From: CAUPWF01 sp964369755 | GTDB taxonomy: Bacteria; Bacillota; Clostridia; Lachnospirales; Lachnospiraceae | Assembly: GCA_964369755.1 (NCBI GenBank) | Contig: CAYJFY010000007.1 | Coordinates: 1-64,000, forward strand | Reading direction: 5' to 3' | Length of the DNA: 64,000 nt | In this document: piece after piece, positions 50,051 to 58,548 of the stretch | How the letters are laid out: the number at the start of each line of letters is the position of its first letter | Position numbering within the stretch: the stretch's first letter is position 1 | Position numbers and translations under genes: made by a program | Notes under the pieces: model-generated | Database searches by the model: none | Told to the model about the DNA's origin: nothing | Seen by the model: the letters and a program-made list of their open reading frames with translations, nothing else

Positions 50051-50079
50051 AGAATAGCAAAACTTGTGAGAATTGTCAA
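50051..50079 (-). promoter_or_regulatory. Promoter of PBECR4-like gene
   Basis: On the minus strand a perfect TTGACA (50079-50074), 17 bases and TATTCT (50056-50051) are present. It lies behind the Wadjet operon's last stop codon. Confidence 0.65.
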
Positions 50080-50087
50080 GATTCTCA
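50067..50087. promoter_or_regulatory. Palindrome over the -35 of the PBECR4-like promoter
   Basis: TGAGAAT (50067-50073) and ATTCTCA (50081-50087) are a perfect inverted repeat around the seven bases that contain the -35 hexamer. A bound protein would block RNA polymerase. The regulator is unknown. Confidence 0.55.
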
Positions 50088-50168
50088 GTTCTATTATATG
50101 ATGCACCTATCAAATTATTCATTTTCATTGCAACAACAAAATATAATATACACTATTCCACAATCAGT

Positions 50169-51365
50169 CTAGCACACTTCTTGCTCTAGCTTACAAGTGT
50201 TTTTCAACATATATTTTATTGTATCTCTATACGAAGCCTTCGGCTTATCTTCTAATAACTTTCTCAACCTTTTTTTGTCATTCTCTGTTAAGATTTTCCA
50301 AGACTCCCTGTGTTCCTCCAATGTACCCACATCCATTCTAAGTAATCCAAACGGTATCTTTGTTTTTCGCTTTAGGTGCTCGTAGATATAGAAGCCTCCT
50401 GCATCAATATCCCCAAAATGCAGATATTCTTTCTCTGGATTTTCTTCATGGATTTTCTGGATAAACTGGGCTTTTACCTTATTGTGAAATCCACCTAAGT
50501 AAATAGCAAAATCATCCTCTTCTGAGTATGTATGGAAACTCGTCAGATTCTCAATTGTAACAATGCGACTCCCCTCTACTTCGATAGCCTTTAATCTCGC
50601 AACTGTATTGGTAGACAGTGCAATGTCACTGCCCAATTCTGAAAGGTTGATGATTTGAGTGTCAAAAATCAACTGCCCTTTCCCTTTTATCACCACATAG
50701 GTTGGAGTTTGAACAACACCACATTCCTCTAGTACATATTGTTTTTCTTCATAGTCACCATATTGAAACAATAAGCCTTCCACCTTTGTTCGCAAGGACT
50801 CTAACCTCTTTGAATCACTCAGAACGCGAATGGATACATCTCTGATATAAGATTCTTGCTGATTTTCTCTCAGATAATCACATAATTTCAAGACATCTTG
50901 TAACTCCTTTATATCCCCTGTGAAATGCTCTACTTTTTTATTCTCCCCAATTCTATCCAATTGTGTTCTGGCATAATTTCCTATTTCATCATCTCTCTCA
51001 CTATATGGGTAGAGCAATTCCCTAAGTAAGGCTAGGCTTTCACTACGAGGTTTCACTTTTGCGTATGTATAGACACCCTCTAGCTCGTCTGTGACCAATG
51101 AAATCTGAACAATCACTTGACTCCTTTGTTTTGTGACCTGAATAAATCCAAGCCTTACCAAGTGTTCGACTGCTTCATTTACACCTACAAAGATATCAAA
51201 TTCCGCATCATTCGTGTAGTGTGGAAACAATTTTTCTATCATTATTGTAAAGCTTTGATTTACTTTGTTTTGCCCCGAGAAGGATTTGCTAGACTCGTAT
51301 TTATCTATTAAGGTCTTTAAAATCTTCTTTTCATACTTGTCCATCTTAATAACCAGCCCTTTCAC
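50169..51365 (-). CDS. jetD: Wadjet system protein JetD
   Basis: JetD is the TOPRIM nuclease of the Wadjet (JetABCD) system, which cuts plasmid DNA after the JetABC motor has extruded it. This 398-residue protein has an N-terminal winged-helix part and a C-terminal DUF2220/TOPRIM-like part: ENLTSFHTYSEEDDFAIYLGGFHN, then the acidic HFGDIDAGGFYIYEHL motif. The start is uncertain: GTG at 51365 or ATG at 51344, neither with a good RBS, so coupling to jetC (10 bases upstream) is likely. It is the last gene of the set. Confidence 0.88.
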   Translation of the reverse strand: MKGLVIKMDKYEKKILKTLIDKYESSKSFSGQNKVNQSFTIMIEKLFPHYTNDAEFDIFVGVNEAVEHLVRLGFIQVTKQRSQVIVQISLVTDELEGVYTYAKVKPRSESLALLRELLYPYSERDDEIGNYARTQLDRIGENKKVEHFTGDIKELQDVLKLCDYLRENQQESYIRDVSIRVLSDSKRLESLRTKVEGLLFQYGDYEEKQYVLEECGVVQTPTYVVIKGKGQLIFDTQIINLSELGSDIALSTNTVARLKAIEVEGSRIVTIENLTSFHTYSEEDDFAIYLGGFHNKVKAQFIQKIHEENPEKEYLHFGDIDAGGFYIYEHLKRKTKIPFGLLRMDVGTLEEHRESWKILTENDKKRLRKLLEDKPKASYRDTIKYMLKNTCKLEQEVC

Positions 51366-51374
51366 ACTAATCTG

Positions 51375-54300
51375 TTACAAGTCGTATTCTTCTACAATGC
51401 TACTATCGCCCACTCGAATGGCTGTTAATATGGTGTTAACACGCTCGCCAATGATTTCAATTTTAGCAGGTGGTGTTGCCATAAGTACTTGTAATTCCAA
51501 GCTATTGAAGAACTCCACCATGGAATTAATCCGCTCATCGTCCATCTTATCAAACGCTTCGTCTAAAAGCATGATTCTAGTTGTATTCCCGAATCGATAT
51601 AGCTGGTAGAATGAAGCAGCAATTGCAACATAATAAGGCACTTGAGTCTCACTACCACTCTTCTCTCCATAGATTGCCGAGAATTTCTGTACCTTGCCAT
51701 TCCTCTTTCTGATTTCAATATCATAGTCAAGATAAGCTCGATAATCTGTGTACTCCTTGATAACTTTGTCACCTTTATCGTCTTTCGTAGTCAGCTTCGC
51801 AAATAAATCAGCCATCTCCTCTTTATATTCCGCTTCAAATGCTTGCGTCCACAAAGAGTAACCTTCTTGATTATTCTCAGAAGTAATCATGCGGTAGAGA
51901 CTTTCTTTCTTCTTATCATATGTGATGATAAAATGATAGCTATCTTCTCCATAATAAATATCTTGCAATGCTTTATTCAAGTTTTTGAATTCATTTCTCG
52001 CATTCTCGATGTTATTTCTCATCTTTGCTAGGAAATCTTGCTTAAATATCTGTTCGCAGTCCTCCTTCGCCTTCTTCAATCGTTCTTCAAAGCGAACCAA
52101 TTCTACTGCTTCAAGGTTTTTCTTGGCATCGATATAATCTCGCATCCCTTCTGTACCACGTAAAAAATCTTGCTCGTGCTTGTTGTTGAAGGTCTCTTGG
52201 AGACTATGTAGTCCATCTTTTCCATATAGTAACTGCTCCCTCTCATTGGAAAACTGGGACTTCTGTGGGCTGAAGTTATCCACGATATTTTTTGGCGTTT
52301 TGCTCTTGCGATTCTGCTTGTATTTATCCTCAGCAAGCATCTTGCACTCATTGTTTTCATCTGCCTTCTCATGAAATCTAGATTCTAGCTCTTTTTGTTC
52401 CATGCGAAGAGAACCAATAACTTTTTCGCTCTCTTCTTTTTTGTTCTGAAGCCTATTCAGCTGATTGCTCAGCTTATTTTTCTCGTCTTCTTTTTCTCTA
52501 TACAGTGCCTCATTTCTCTCAATCTGCATATTTAATTCTATCAAAGTAGGATCATTACTCGCTTCTTTTAGTCGTATTTTCTCCTCTTCTAATTGTACTC
52601 GTTGATTTTGAATCTGAAGTGGTGCATGCAAGTATGTCTGCATCAGTTTAGGATTAAATTCCCTGGAGACCTCAAGGATATTTGCTAACTTCTCCTTCTC
52701 TCTACGAAACTCTGCCCTTGCACTTACCTGCTTCTCGAATTCTTCCCTTGTATTGATTAATTGTACCTGGTAAGCATATTGACCGATGTATGGATTTCGA
52801 TAGGTTTCTCTATCAAGATTGCGAACAACAAATCCCTGATAGAGCATACAGTCTGCTGTCATTGCGATCTTGTGTTTCTCCAATTCATCGACGCTATCAC
52901 AACGCACAACTCGTCCTAGCACATAGTTTGCATATGCCTTCGCATAGCGATTTTCACTCTTAACCACATAGGCAAGTGTCTGGTTGTTGACTGGCATATC
53001 TAGCTTGATTTTTCGTGTATTAACTATCCCCGCCGTATGAATCTCATTTTGATTCCTATGATATACGTGCAATGCAATCGGATAATACTCTGGCTCCACA
53101 ATCAGATTGAATTTCTGTGTGTTAAAATACCCTTCTACCGCATTCTTCCACTCTTCGTCTATAATTTCAAGCAGCTCAGCTACAATATAAACCTTACTCT
53201 TGATTCCACGCTTGGAGAATTCTCTTTCTATAGCAGTCTTTAATTTCACTGTATTTTTCGGAAATTCTAACTTGCGTTTCTCTAATTCTTGGAGACGAAC
53301 TTGGAGTTTTGCTACGACCCCATCTAGCTCTTTTAACTGCATTCCCATCTGCATGTCTTTGTTTCTAACTACATCCAATTCCTCTTCCAGACGATTGGAT
53401 ATTTTCTTGAACTTTTCATTTTTCACTTCTAATGCCAATGGGGATTTCAACTCATCTAGTGCATCTCTTGTAGCAATCTGGATTTCTATTTCCTTAAACA
53501 TACGCAGAAGAACTGTAATTCCCTGCACATCTCGTTCTAGCTTCTGAACAGCCTTTTCACTATCAAGAATCTTTTGATTCAATTCCTCGATGTTACGCTT
53601 GACTCCTTCTACCAATCGATTGGATTCATTGGAACTTGCTGCAACTTTCAATTCAATAATCTTTTCATTCAACTTACGCAATTCTTGTGTCAATTCAGAT
53701 ACTTGCTGTTGTCCACCCTCTATATACTGCTCATGGTTTTTAACCTTTTCTTGGTTACTCGCAATCTCTTCCTTAAAATACTCTATATTGGCAATATTAA
53801 TCAGAAACTCATTGACCAAGATATCCTTGTCTTTTTTCTGAATTTCATCATATTTCCCAACAATTTTCTGTAACATCTCTAGTTGATTGTTTGCACGCTC
53901 AATGACTTCTTCTAGATCACTGAGATTTTCAATATTGATACGAAGACTCTCCACATCAATCTGCTCATCTGTTAAGATGAATTTATTAATGAAGTCCTTC
54001 ACATTATCCATTGGTTTAAATGCCAATGACTTTGGAATGATATCAAAGAATCTATCTTCAAGATTCCCAAGTCTTCTCTTAAATCGCTCCATTGCAGCAT
54101 TCTTTTGCTCGATAAACTTTATCTTCTTCTCATTTGAGCGAAACTCAGAGTGAGTACTCGGCTTTCTTCCATTCAAAAAAGACAATGCCTCTAATCGAAC
54201 CTCTTCTACATACCACCTTGTCATCACCGCAGATTCTTCGTCTGTAGATGTCATATGTACACCAATCACAAAATAGCGCTTTGTCTTCTCCTCATAGAAT

Positions 54301-54587
54301 TCCAGTGCAACATTGGAGATTACTGCATTCTTCCTCAGATAGGTCTGCCCCTCATTTCCAGTTTTGCAACGCACATAGCCTTTTAGACTTCGATTTCCTT
54401 TTTCATTGGCCGCAGTATTAAATTTTCTTGTATTCGTAGTCAGAACTAGCTGAATGGCATCCAATATCGTAGATTTTCCTGCTGTATTTTCTCCACTTAC
54501 TAGAGTAGATCCATTAAAATTGATGGTCTCATTTTCAAAGAAATGCCAATTAATCAGTCTAACTCTCGTCAATAACTTCTTGTCCAT
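51375..54587 (-). CDS. jetC: Wadjet system SMC-like ATPase JetC
   Basis: JetC is the SMC/MukB-like motor that loops DNA. The 1070-residue protein has Walker A GENTAGKST near residue 35, two long coiled-coil arms (about 240-410 and 640-830) around a hinge region, a signature segment YGEKSGSETQVPYYVAIAAS, and Walker B MLLDEAFDKMDDERI. The ATG at 54587 has GAGGAAG upstream and overlaps the end of jetB by 29 bases; the longest frame from 54659 is rejected. The order JetA-JetB-JetC-JetD is complete. Confidence 0.93.
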   Translation of the reverse strand: MDKKLLTRVRLINWHFFENETINFNGSTLVSGENTAGKSTILDAIQLVLTTNTRKFNTAANEKGNRSLKGYVRCKTGNEGQTYLRKNAVISNVALEFYEEKTKRYFVIGVHMTSTDEESAVMTRWYVEEVRLEALSFLNGRKPSTHSEFRSNEKKIKFIEQKNAAMERFKRRLGNLEDRFFDIIPKSLAFKPMDNVKDFINKFILTDEQIDVESLRINIENLSDLEEVIERANNQLEMLQKIVGKYDEIQKKDKDILVNEFLINIANIEYFKEEIASNQEKVKNHEQYIEGGQQQVSELTQELRKLNEKIIELKVAASSNESNRLVEGVKRNIEELNQKILDSEKAVQKLERDVQGITVLLRMFKEIEIQIATRDALDELKSPLALEVKNEKFKKISNRLEEELDVVRNKDMQMGMQLKELDGVVAKLQVRLQELEKRKLEFPKNTVKLKTAIEREFSKRGIKSKVYIVAELLEIIDEEWKNAVEGYFNTQKFNLIVEPEYYPIALHVYHRNQNEIHTAGIVNTRKIKLDMPVNNQTLAYVVKSENRYAKAYANYVLGRVVRCDSVDELEKHKIAMTADCMLYQGFVVRNLDRETYRNPYIGQYAYQVQLINTREEFEKQVSARAEFRREKEKLANILEVSREFNPKLMQTYLHAPLQIQNQRVQLEEEKIRLKEASNDPTLIELNMQIERNEALYREKEDEKNKLSNQLNRLQNKKEESEKVIGSLRMEQKELESRFHEKADENNECKMLAEDKYKQNRKSKTPKNIVDNFSPQKSQFSNEREQLLYGKDGLHSLQETFNNKHEQDFLRGTEGMRDYIDAKKNLEAVELVRFEERLKKAKEDCEQIFKQDFLAKMRNNIENARNEFKNLNKALQDIYYGEDSYHFIITYDKKKESLYRMITSENNQEGYSLWTQAFEAEYKEEMADLFAKLTTKDDKGDKVIKEYTDYRAYLDYDIEIRKRNGKVQKFSAIYGEKSGSETQVPYYVAIAASFYQLYRFGNTTRIMLLDEAFDKMDDERINSMVEFFNSLELQVLMATPPAKIEIIGERVNTILTAIRVGDSSIVEEYDL

Positions 54588-55191
54588 CTGACACTTCCTC
54601 CCCTCCTGCATACTCCGATAATCGCATCTCAATACTCTCATAATATCGATTGATATCATCGATTGGAAGCGCCAATATAATTGACGGATATATGATAATT
54701 CTTGTGTCTGCTTGTGTCACATCCGTCTCAATATTCTTCACAAGATTATAGCGTCGGAACAAACTGATGATACTTCGCTCCATCGCCTTATCTAAGTTAG
54801 GTTTCGCCTTTACCTTCAACATGGCGTATTTTTCTCGTACTTCTTCCATCAATACTGTAACTTCTTCCGAATAAGTACCAAGTTCTTTTCTCTTCTCTAC
54901 GTACAGTAGTCGAAAAATCAAAAGCACGATGCTTTCATATTTGGTCAACTGTAGACGACCTTGACCAAATAGGTTCGTAAGTCCAATGACCCCTTGGTCT
55001 TCATTGATCTGAAGTTGATATCCTAGCAAGTCAAAATACGGCTCAAACAATTCCCGATTCTGTAAGATGAATACATAATCCGCCTTCGTATCTTCTCTCC
55101 TCTTGATTAAAAAGCATTGATTCAAAAGTTTATTGGCTGCAGTTCTGAATTTGTCCTTCTGCACTGTTGATTCCTTAAATATCTCAAACAT
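54559..55191 (-). CDS. jetB: Wadjet system protein JetB (DUF4194-type, MukE-like)
   Basis: This 210-residue protein is the winged-helix MukE-like partner in the Wadjet motor. It has a KIte-type layout with helix-turn-helix segments (KLLNQCFLIKRRE; ERSIISLFRRYNLVKNIE) and a DLLGYQLQINEDQGVIGL stretch characteristic of DUF4194. RBS GAGGGA precedes the ATG. It lies 18 bases after jetA and overlaps jetC, so all four proteins should be made together. Confidence 0.9.
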   Translation of the reverse strand: MFEIFKESTVQKDKFRTAANKLLNQCFLIKRREDTKADYVFILQNRELFEPYFDLLGYQLQINEDQGVIGLTNLFGQGRLQLTKYESIVLLIFRLLYVEKRKELGTYSEEVTVLMEEVREKYAMLKVKAKPNLDKAMERSIISLFRRYNLVKNIETDVTQADTRIIIYPSIILALPIDDINRYYESIEMRLSEYAGGEEVSDGQEVIDES

Positions 55192-55209
55192 TGTTTTCCC
55201 TCTATTATC

Positions 55210-56619
55210 CTAGATTGATTTGATAATCTCAAAATCTGGTATCTCATATTCTTGTATTTTAATTCTCTCCCTACTCCTCTTCACATAGTAGCAGTTTGAT
55301 TTATTATTTCCATAAACACTAATATAAATCAACCGAATGAGTTCCCTCTTTGATTCCACCTTAATGCTAGAAGCCTTCATGCTGTCTCGCCCACCTAGCA
55401 ACTCTCGAACATATCCATCGATATTTTTTCTGGTGAAACGATTTCGATTCTTGCTACGAAGTGCCTCTTTATACAGAGCACGCTCTTCTGCACTCATCAC
55501 ATCATCATCGCCCACATCATCAATGGCACCCATCTCCTTTTGAATCGGAATGGTCCGCAACGATTCCTGTTCCAAGTACCGCTGTGGAAATATCTGAATC
55601 ATTCCCAATAAATCATCCTCGGTTTCCCCATAAATATTTACATTCTTGTCCTGATTCATCTGCTCCACACACTGATTCAAAATGGATAACAACTTTCCTT
55701 CCACATTGTTGCCTGATGATAGCAAAAACTTCGCCCTCATAACTGCTGCTCGAATGCATTTCGCGTGCTTTTTATCGATTTCCTCAATGATATCATCCAA
55801 TCGATAGAACGAAGACTTAATATGCAAAATCAAGTCTACCACCTCATCTAAGGCAATGTCTTCATCTACTACACCCTCAATCTCCATATAACCTTTCTTC
55901 ACCAATTCCATCGTTGTACTAGATCCTAGCATCTCTTCCAATTTCTCTACAATTTCACTACGAAAATAATAGATGTTTTCACTCGTTTTCATTCGAAGAT
56001 AAGCCTTTGATCCTATATTTTGGTGATAAAGCAAGAGATGCTCTAACACCTCGTCTGCAGCCATCTCATTGGTCTGTTTCTCCATATGTCTCTTGATACT
56101 TGCACTTAATTTTTTCAGTTCTGACAATAGTCGTTCTGTATTCTCCTTCACTCCTTTTAGAATCAACTCATATGGCTTCACATATAATTCTCGATTGCAG
56201 AGAGCCGAATAAATCTGTGAAATAATCCCTTGATACTCTGTCTCCTCATCACGAATCACCTTATCAAAACTCTCAATCAGGGGAATTGCATACTCATTTA
56301 GAATCAGATTAATCTGATGATTCTCTACCGTTTCATATTCAATCCAACCACATTTTTTCAGATTGCGAACAATAACATTCGCCTTCTCCCTTGCACTTTT
56401 GGCAGTCTCTTCCTCTTCTTCAAAAAACATCTCTCCACTGTCCTCGTCGAAATACTCCTCTAGCACATTGATTACAATCTCTCGATTGATTCCATAGGAT
56501 ATCTCGGGTTTAAATGTGTGAAACATCAGTTGGATACATTGGGCATATTCTTTTTTATACTTTCCTACCAATGGTTTAAAGAACTCTTCTGGTAGGTATT
56601 GAAATATATTTTTTATCAT
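55210..56619 (-). CDS. jetA: Wadjet system protein JetA (DUF5716-like, MukF/kleisin-like)
   Basis: This ~469-residue protein is the kleisin-like JetA that bridges the SMC heads. The N-terminal segment IKNIFQYLPEEFFKPLVGKYKKEYAQCI and the EEYFDEDSGEMF stretch match the JetA/DUF5716 branch. The C-terminal part is helical with a basic end. The start is not certain: TTG 56637, GTG 56625 or ATG 56619; the gene begins within the stop-codon region of the deacylase gene and probably relies on its GGAGG. DUF5716-type JetA suggests a Wadjet subtype other than classical type I; the exact subtype needs profile matching. Confidence 0.88.
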   Translation of the reverse strand: MIKNIFQYLPEEFFKPLVGKYKKEYAQCIQLMFHTFKPEISYGINREIVINVLEEYFDEDSGEMFFEEEEETAKSAREKANVIVRNLKKCGWIEYETVENHQINLILNEYAIPLIESFDKVIRDEETEYQGIISQIYSALCNRELYVKPYELILKGVKENTERLLSELKKLSASIKRHMEKQTNEMAADEVLEHLLLYHQNIGSKAYLRMKTSENIYYFRSEIVEKLEEMLGSSTTMELVKKGYMEIEGVVDEDIALDEVVDLILHIKSSFYRLDDIIEEIDKKHAKCIRAAVMRAKFLLSSGNNVEGKLLSILNQCVEQMNQDKNVNIYGETEDDLLGMIQIFPQRYLEQESLRTIPIQKEMGAIDDVGDDDVMSAEERALYKEALRSKNRNRFTRKNIDGYVRELLGGRDSMKASSIKVESKRELIRLIYISVYGNNKSNCYYVKRSRERIKIQEYEIPDFEIIKSI

Positions 56620-56626
56620 TTTCACG

Positions 56627-57106
56627 CTAATAACCAACCTCCACTAAATCTGCATATATCCCATCTATCAATCCAATCAAATCCTCAGGATTCAGCAATA
56701 CCTGCGCACCTCTGACCCCTGCACTGATTGCAATCTTATCGTGTAACATTGCAGTCTCATCTATGTAAGTCGGGAACTTCTTCTTCATTCCAATCGATGT
56801 GCATCCACCTCTGATGTACCCTGTAATAGAAAGTAGATCCTTCATCGCAATCATCTCCACCTTCTTGTCCTTCGATATCTTTGCCACCTTCTTGAGATCT
56901 AGCCCCTCTGCTACTGGAATACAACACACCAAATACCCATTTTTATCGCCCTTTAAAACAAGGGTTTTGAAGACGGTATCTGGATCTTGCCCCAGAGTTT
57001 CTGCCACATGAACTCCTGATAAATCTGATTCGTCCACCTCGTACTCTAGCACTTCATATGTAATATGTTCCGTATCCAATATTCTCATTGCATTTGTTTT
57101 CTTCAT
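56627..57106 (-). CDS. ybaK: YbaK/EbsC-type Cys-tRNA(Pro) deacylase
   Basis: This 159-residue protein hydrolyses mischarged Cys-tRNA(Pro). It has the family segments DPDTVFKTLVLKGDKNGYLVCCIP, with the conserved Lys, and GYIRGGCTSIGMKKKFPTYID. It is a free-standing relative of the editing domain inside ProS at 29-31 kb. The ATG at 57106 has GAGGTG eight bases upstream. It ends exactly where jetA begins, so it is probably co-transcribed with the Wadjet operon, perhaps only by chance. Confidence 0.93.
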   Translation of the reverse strand: MKKTNAMRILDTEHITYEVLEYEVDESDLSGVHVAETLGQDPDTVFKTLVLKGDKNGYLVCCIPVAEGLDLKKVAKISKDKKVEMIAMKDLLSITGYIRGGCTSIGMKKKFPTYIDETAMLHDKIAISAGVRGAQVLLNPEDLIGLIDGIYADLVEVGY

Positions 57107-57135
57107 AATTGTCACACCTCATCAATATCTCTCAA

Positions 57136-58179
57136 CTATTTTCCACTGAATTTATCTACAATTTTATTTGGCCACACAACAAACATATCCAGATATTTTA
57201 TCCCTAATAAAAACATTAATAAAATGGATGCTACTATGACCCCAAATACTCCTGTCACCTCATGGAGTGGCTGAAGTGTTTTCTCCACATAAAACGTCCT
57301 ACAGATGATCGAATGTAATAGAAATATCTGTAATGTTCGCTCTCCCAAATAGGTAATCCTAATCTGCTGACGTGGCACCAAGTAGATGAAGGCAGCCGCT
57401 AGGATTGTGCTCCCTAGATACCAGATTCCCCGATATATCATTCCTTGTATTTCTCCAAACCCTTGCAGAGAATAACTGTCCTGTCCTTGATATAACTCAT
57501 TCACCATGGTATTCGGTATAGAAACTGCTACCAATACTCCACAAAGTACAACTAGACACCCTATCAACTTCTTCCAATGCCCCTCGATTGGTTTTGCAAT
57601 ACCTAAGAACACATCCCTTGGAAAATAAATTCCAAAGAGAAAAAATGGAAAGAATACAACTGCCCTCGCCAATGCATAATCCTTACCAATGTTGTCAAAG
57701 AGCCCGACTAATACACCTAATATAATCGCTGTGAGGATTACCATTTTTTTATTTCGATTTCTCAACACATAACAGAGAGGAATCCACATGATTAGCACCA
57801 AGAGATACCACAGACCGATTCTAGGTCTAAATAAGGAGAATGGTGCCGACACGCTATGTGTTACATATCTTTGAAACAAGTCAAAGCATATCTGATAAAC
57901 GATGTACAACAGAACAAATGTAGCTAATTTAGCCAGCATTTTCTTACCGCTTTTCATGCTACTCGCACTCAAATATCCTGTAATAAATATAAAGGCTGGC
58001 ATGTGAAAGCTATAAAAGAAAGAGTAGATATCTGCCGCAATGGGGTCAATGCTCTTCACACAACTTACCATATGTCCTATCACAACTGTAATAATCAAAA
58101 AAGCCTTGATGTTATTGATATAGTATAAATTACCCTTCTCATCACTGAACTTTCGATTCCTTTTCATCACTTCCATCAT
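57136..58179 (-). CDS. Acyltransferase-3 family membrane protein
   Basis: This 347-residue membrane protein has about ten hydrophobic segments and the acyltransferase-3 pattern: N-terminal YINNIKAFLIITVVIGHMVS with the conserved His, and FFYSFHMPAFIFITGYL. It would transfer acetyl or another acyl group onto surface polysaccharide or peptidoglycan. The ATG overlaps the TGA of the alkyltransferase-like gene (ATGA). A terminator for the pair was not found. The acceptor cannot be predicted. Confidence 0.88.
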   Translation of the reverse strand: MMEVMKRNRKFSDEKGNLYYINNIKAFLIITVVIGHMVSCVKSIDPIAADIYSFFYSFHMPAFIFITGYLSASSMKSGKKMLAKLATFVLLYIVYQICFDLFQRYVTHSVSAPFSLFRPRIGLWYLLVLIMWIPLCYVLRNRNKKMVILTAIILGVLVGLFDNIGKDYALARAVVFFPFFLFGIYFPRDVFLGIAKPIEGHWKKLIGCLVVLCGVLVAVSIPNTMVNELYQGQDSYSLQGFGEIQGMIYRGIWYLGSTILAAAFIYLVPRQQIRITYLGERTLQIFLLHSIICRTFYVEKTLQPLHEVTGVFGVIVASILLMFLLGIKYLDMFVVWPNKIVDKFSGK

Positions 58180-58532
58180 ATCTTCATTTCCTCAAATAAC
58201 GCTCGAAGCTCTAGGGCCTCTTCCATGGTATTCTTCCAACCGTATTGCTTGAGATTCACCCGATTTTCTTCTATATCCACATGAACACCTTCGTTTTCAA
58301 GAAACTTTCGTTGCAATCCTACCATTTCAAAAGCAGCTGCTCCGCTGAGCACTCCCTTATGATTCACAATACGAAAAGCAGGCACATCCCCTGCCCTCCC
58401 ACTTCGTAGTGCATATCCTACTTGCCTTGAATTCTTAGGAAATCCACATAGCAATGCAATTTGTCCGTATGTCGCTACCTTGCCATATGGAATTCGTCCA
58501 CTAACAAGTGCCACTCTTTTATAAAAATCCAT
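58176..58532 (-). CDS. Alkyltransferase-like (ATL) DNA-binding protein, no acceptor Cys
   Basis: This 118-residue protein is the DNA-binding domain of O6-alkylguanine DNA alkyltransferases: IPYGKVATYGQIALLCGFP, then SRQVGYALRSG. At the active site the usual PCHR reads PAFR (VPAFRIVNHKG), so the methyl-accepting Cys is replaced by Ala and it cannot be a transferase. ATL proteins of this type flag alkylated guanine for nucleotide-excision repair. The second ATG at 58532 with GGAG five bases upstream is preferred. A MATE exporter gene ends just before it. A Tag glycosylase lies 1.6 kb away. Confidence 0.9.
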   Translation of the reverse strand: MDFYKRVALVSGRIPYGKVATYGQIALLCGFPKNSRQVGYALRSGRAGDVPAFRIVNHKGVLSGAAAFEMVGLQRKFLENEGVHVDIEENRVNLKQYGWKNTMEEALELRALFEEMKI

Positions 58533-58548
58533 CATTGCTCCTCTGAAT

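Noticed and set aside
49279..57106. Prophage or integrative element around the defence genes
   Set aside because: No integrase, phage structural genes, attachment-site repeats or tRNA boundary are seen here.
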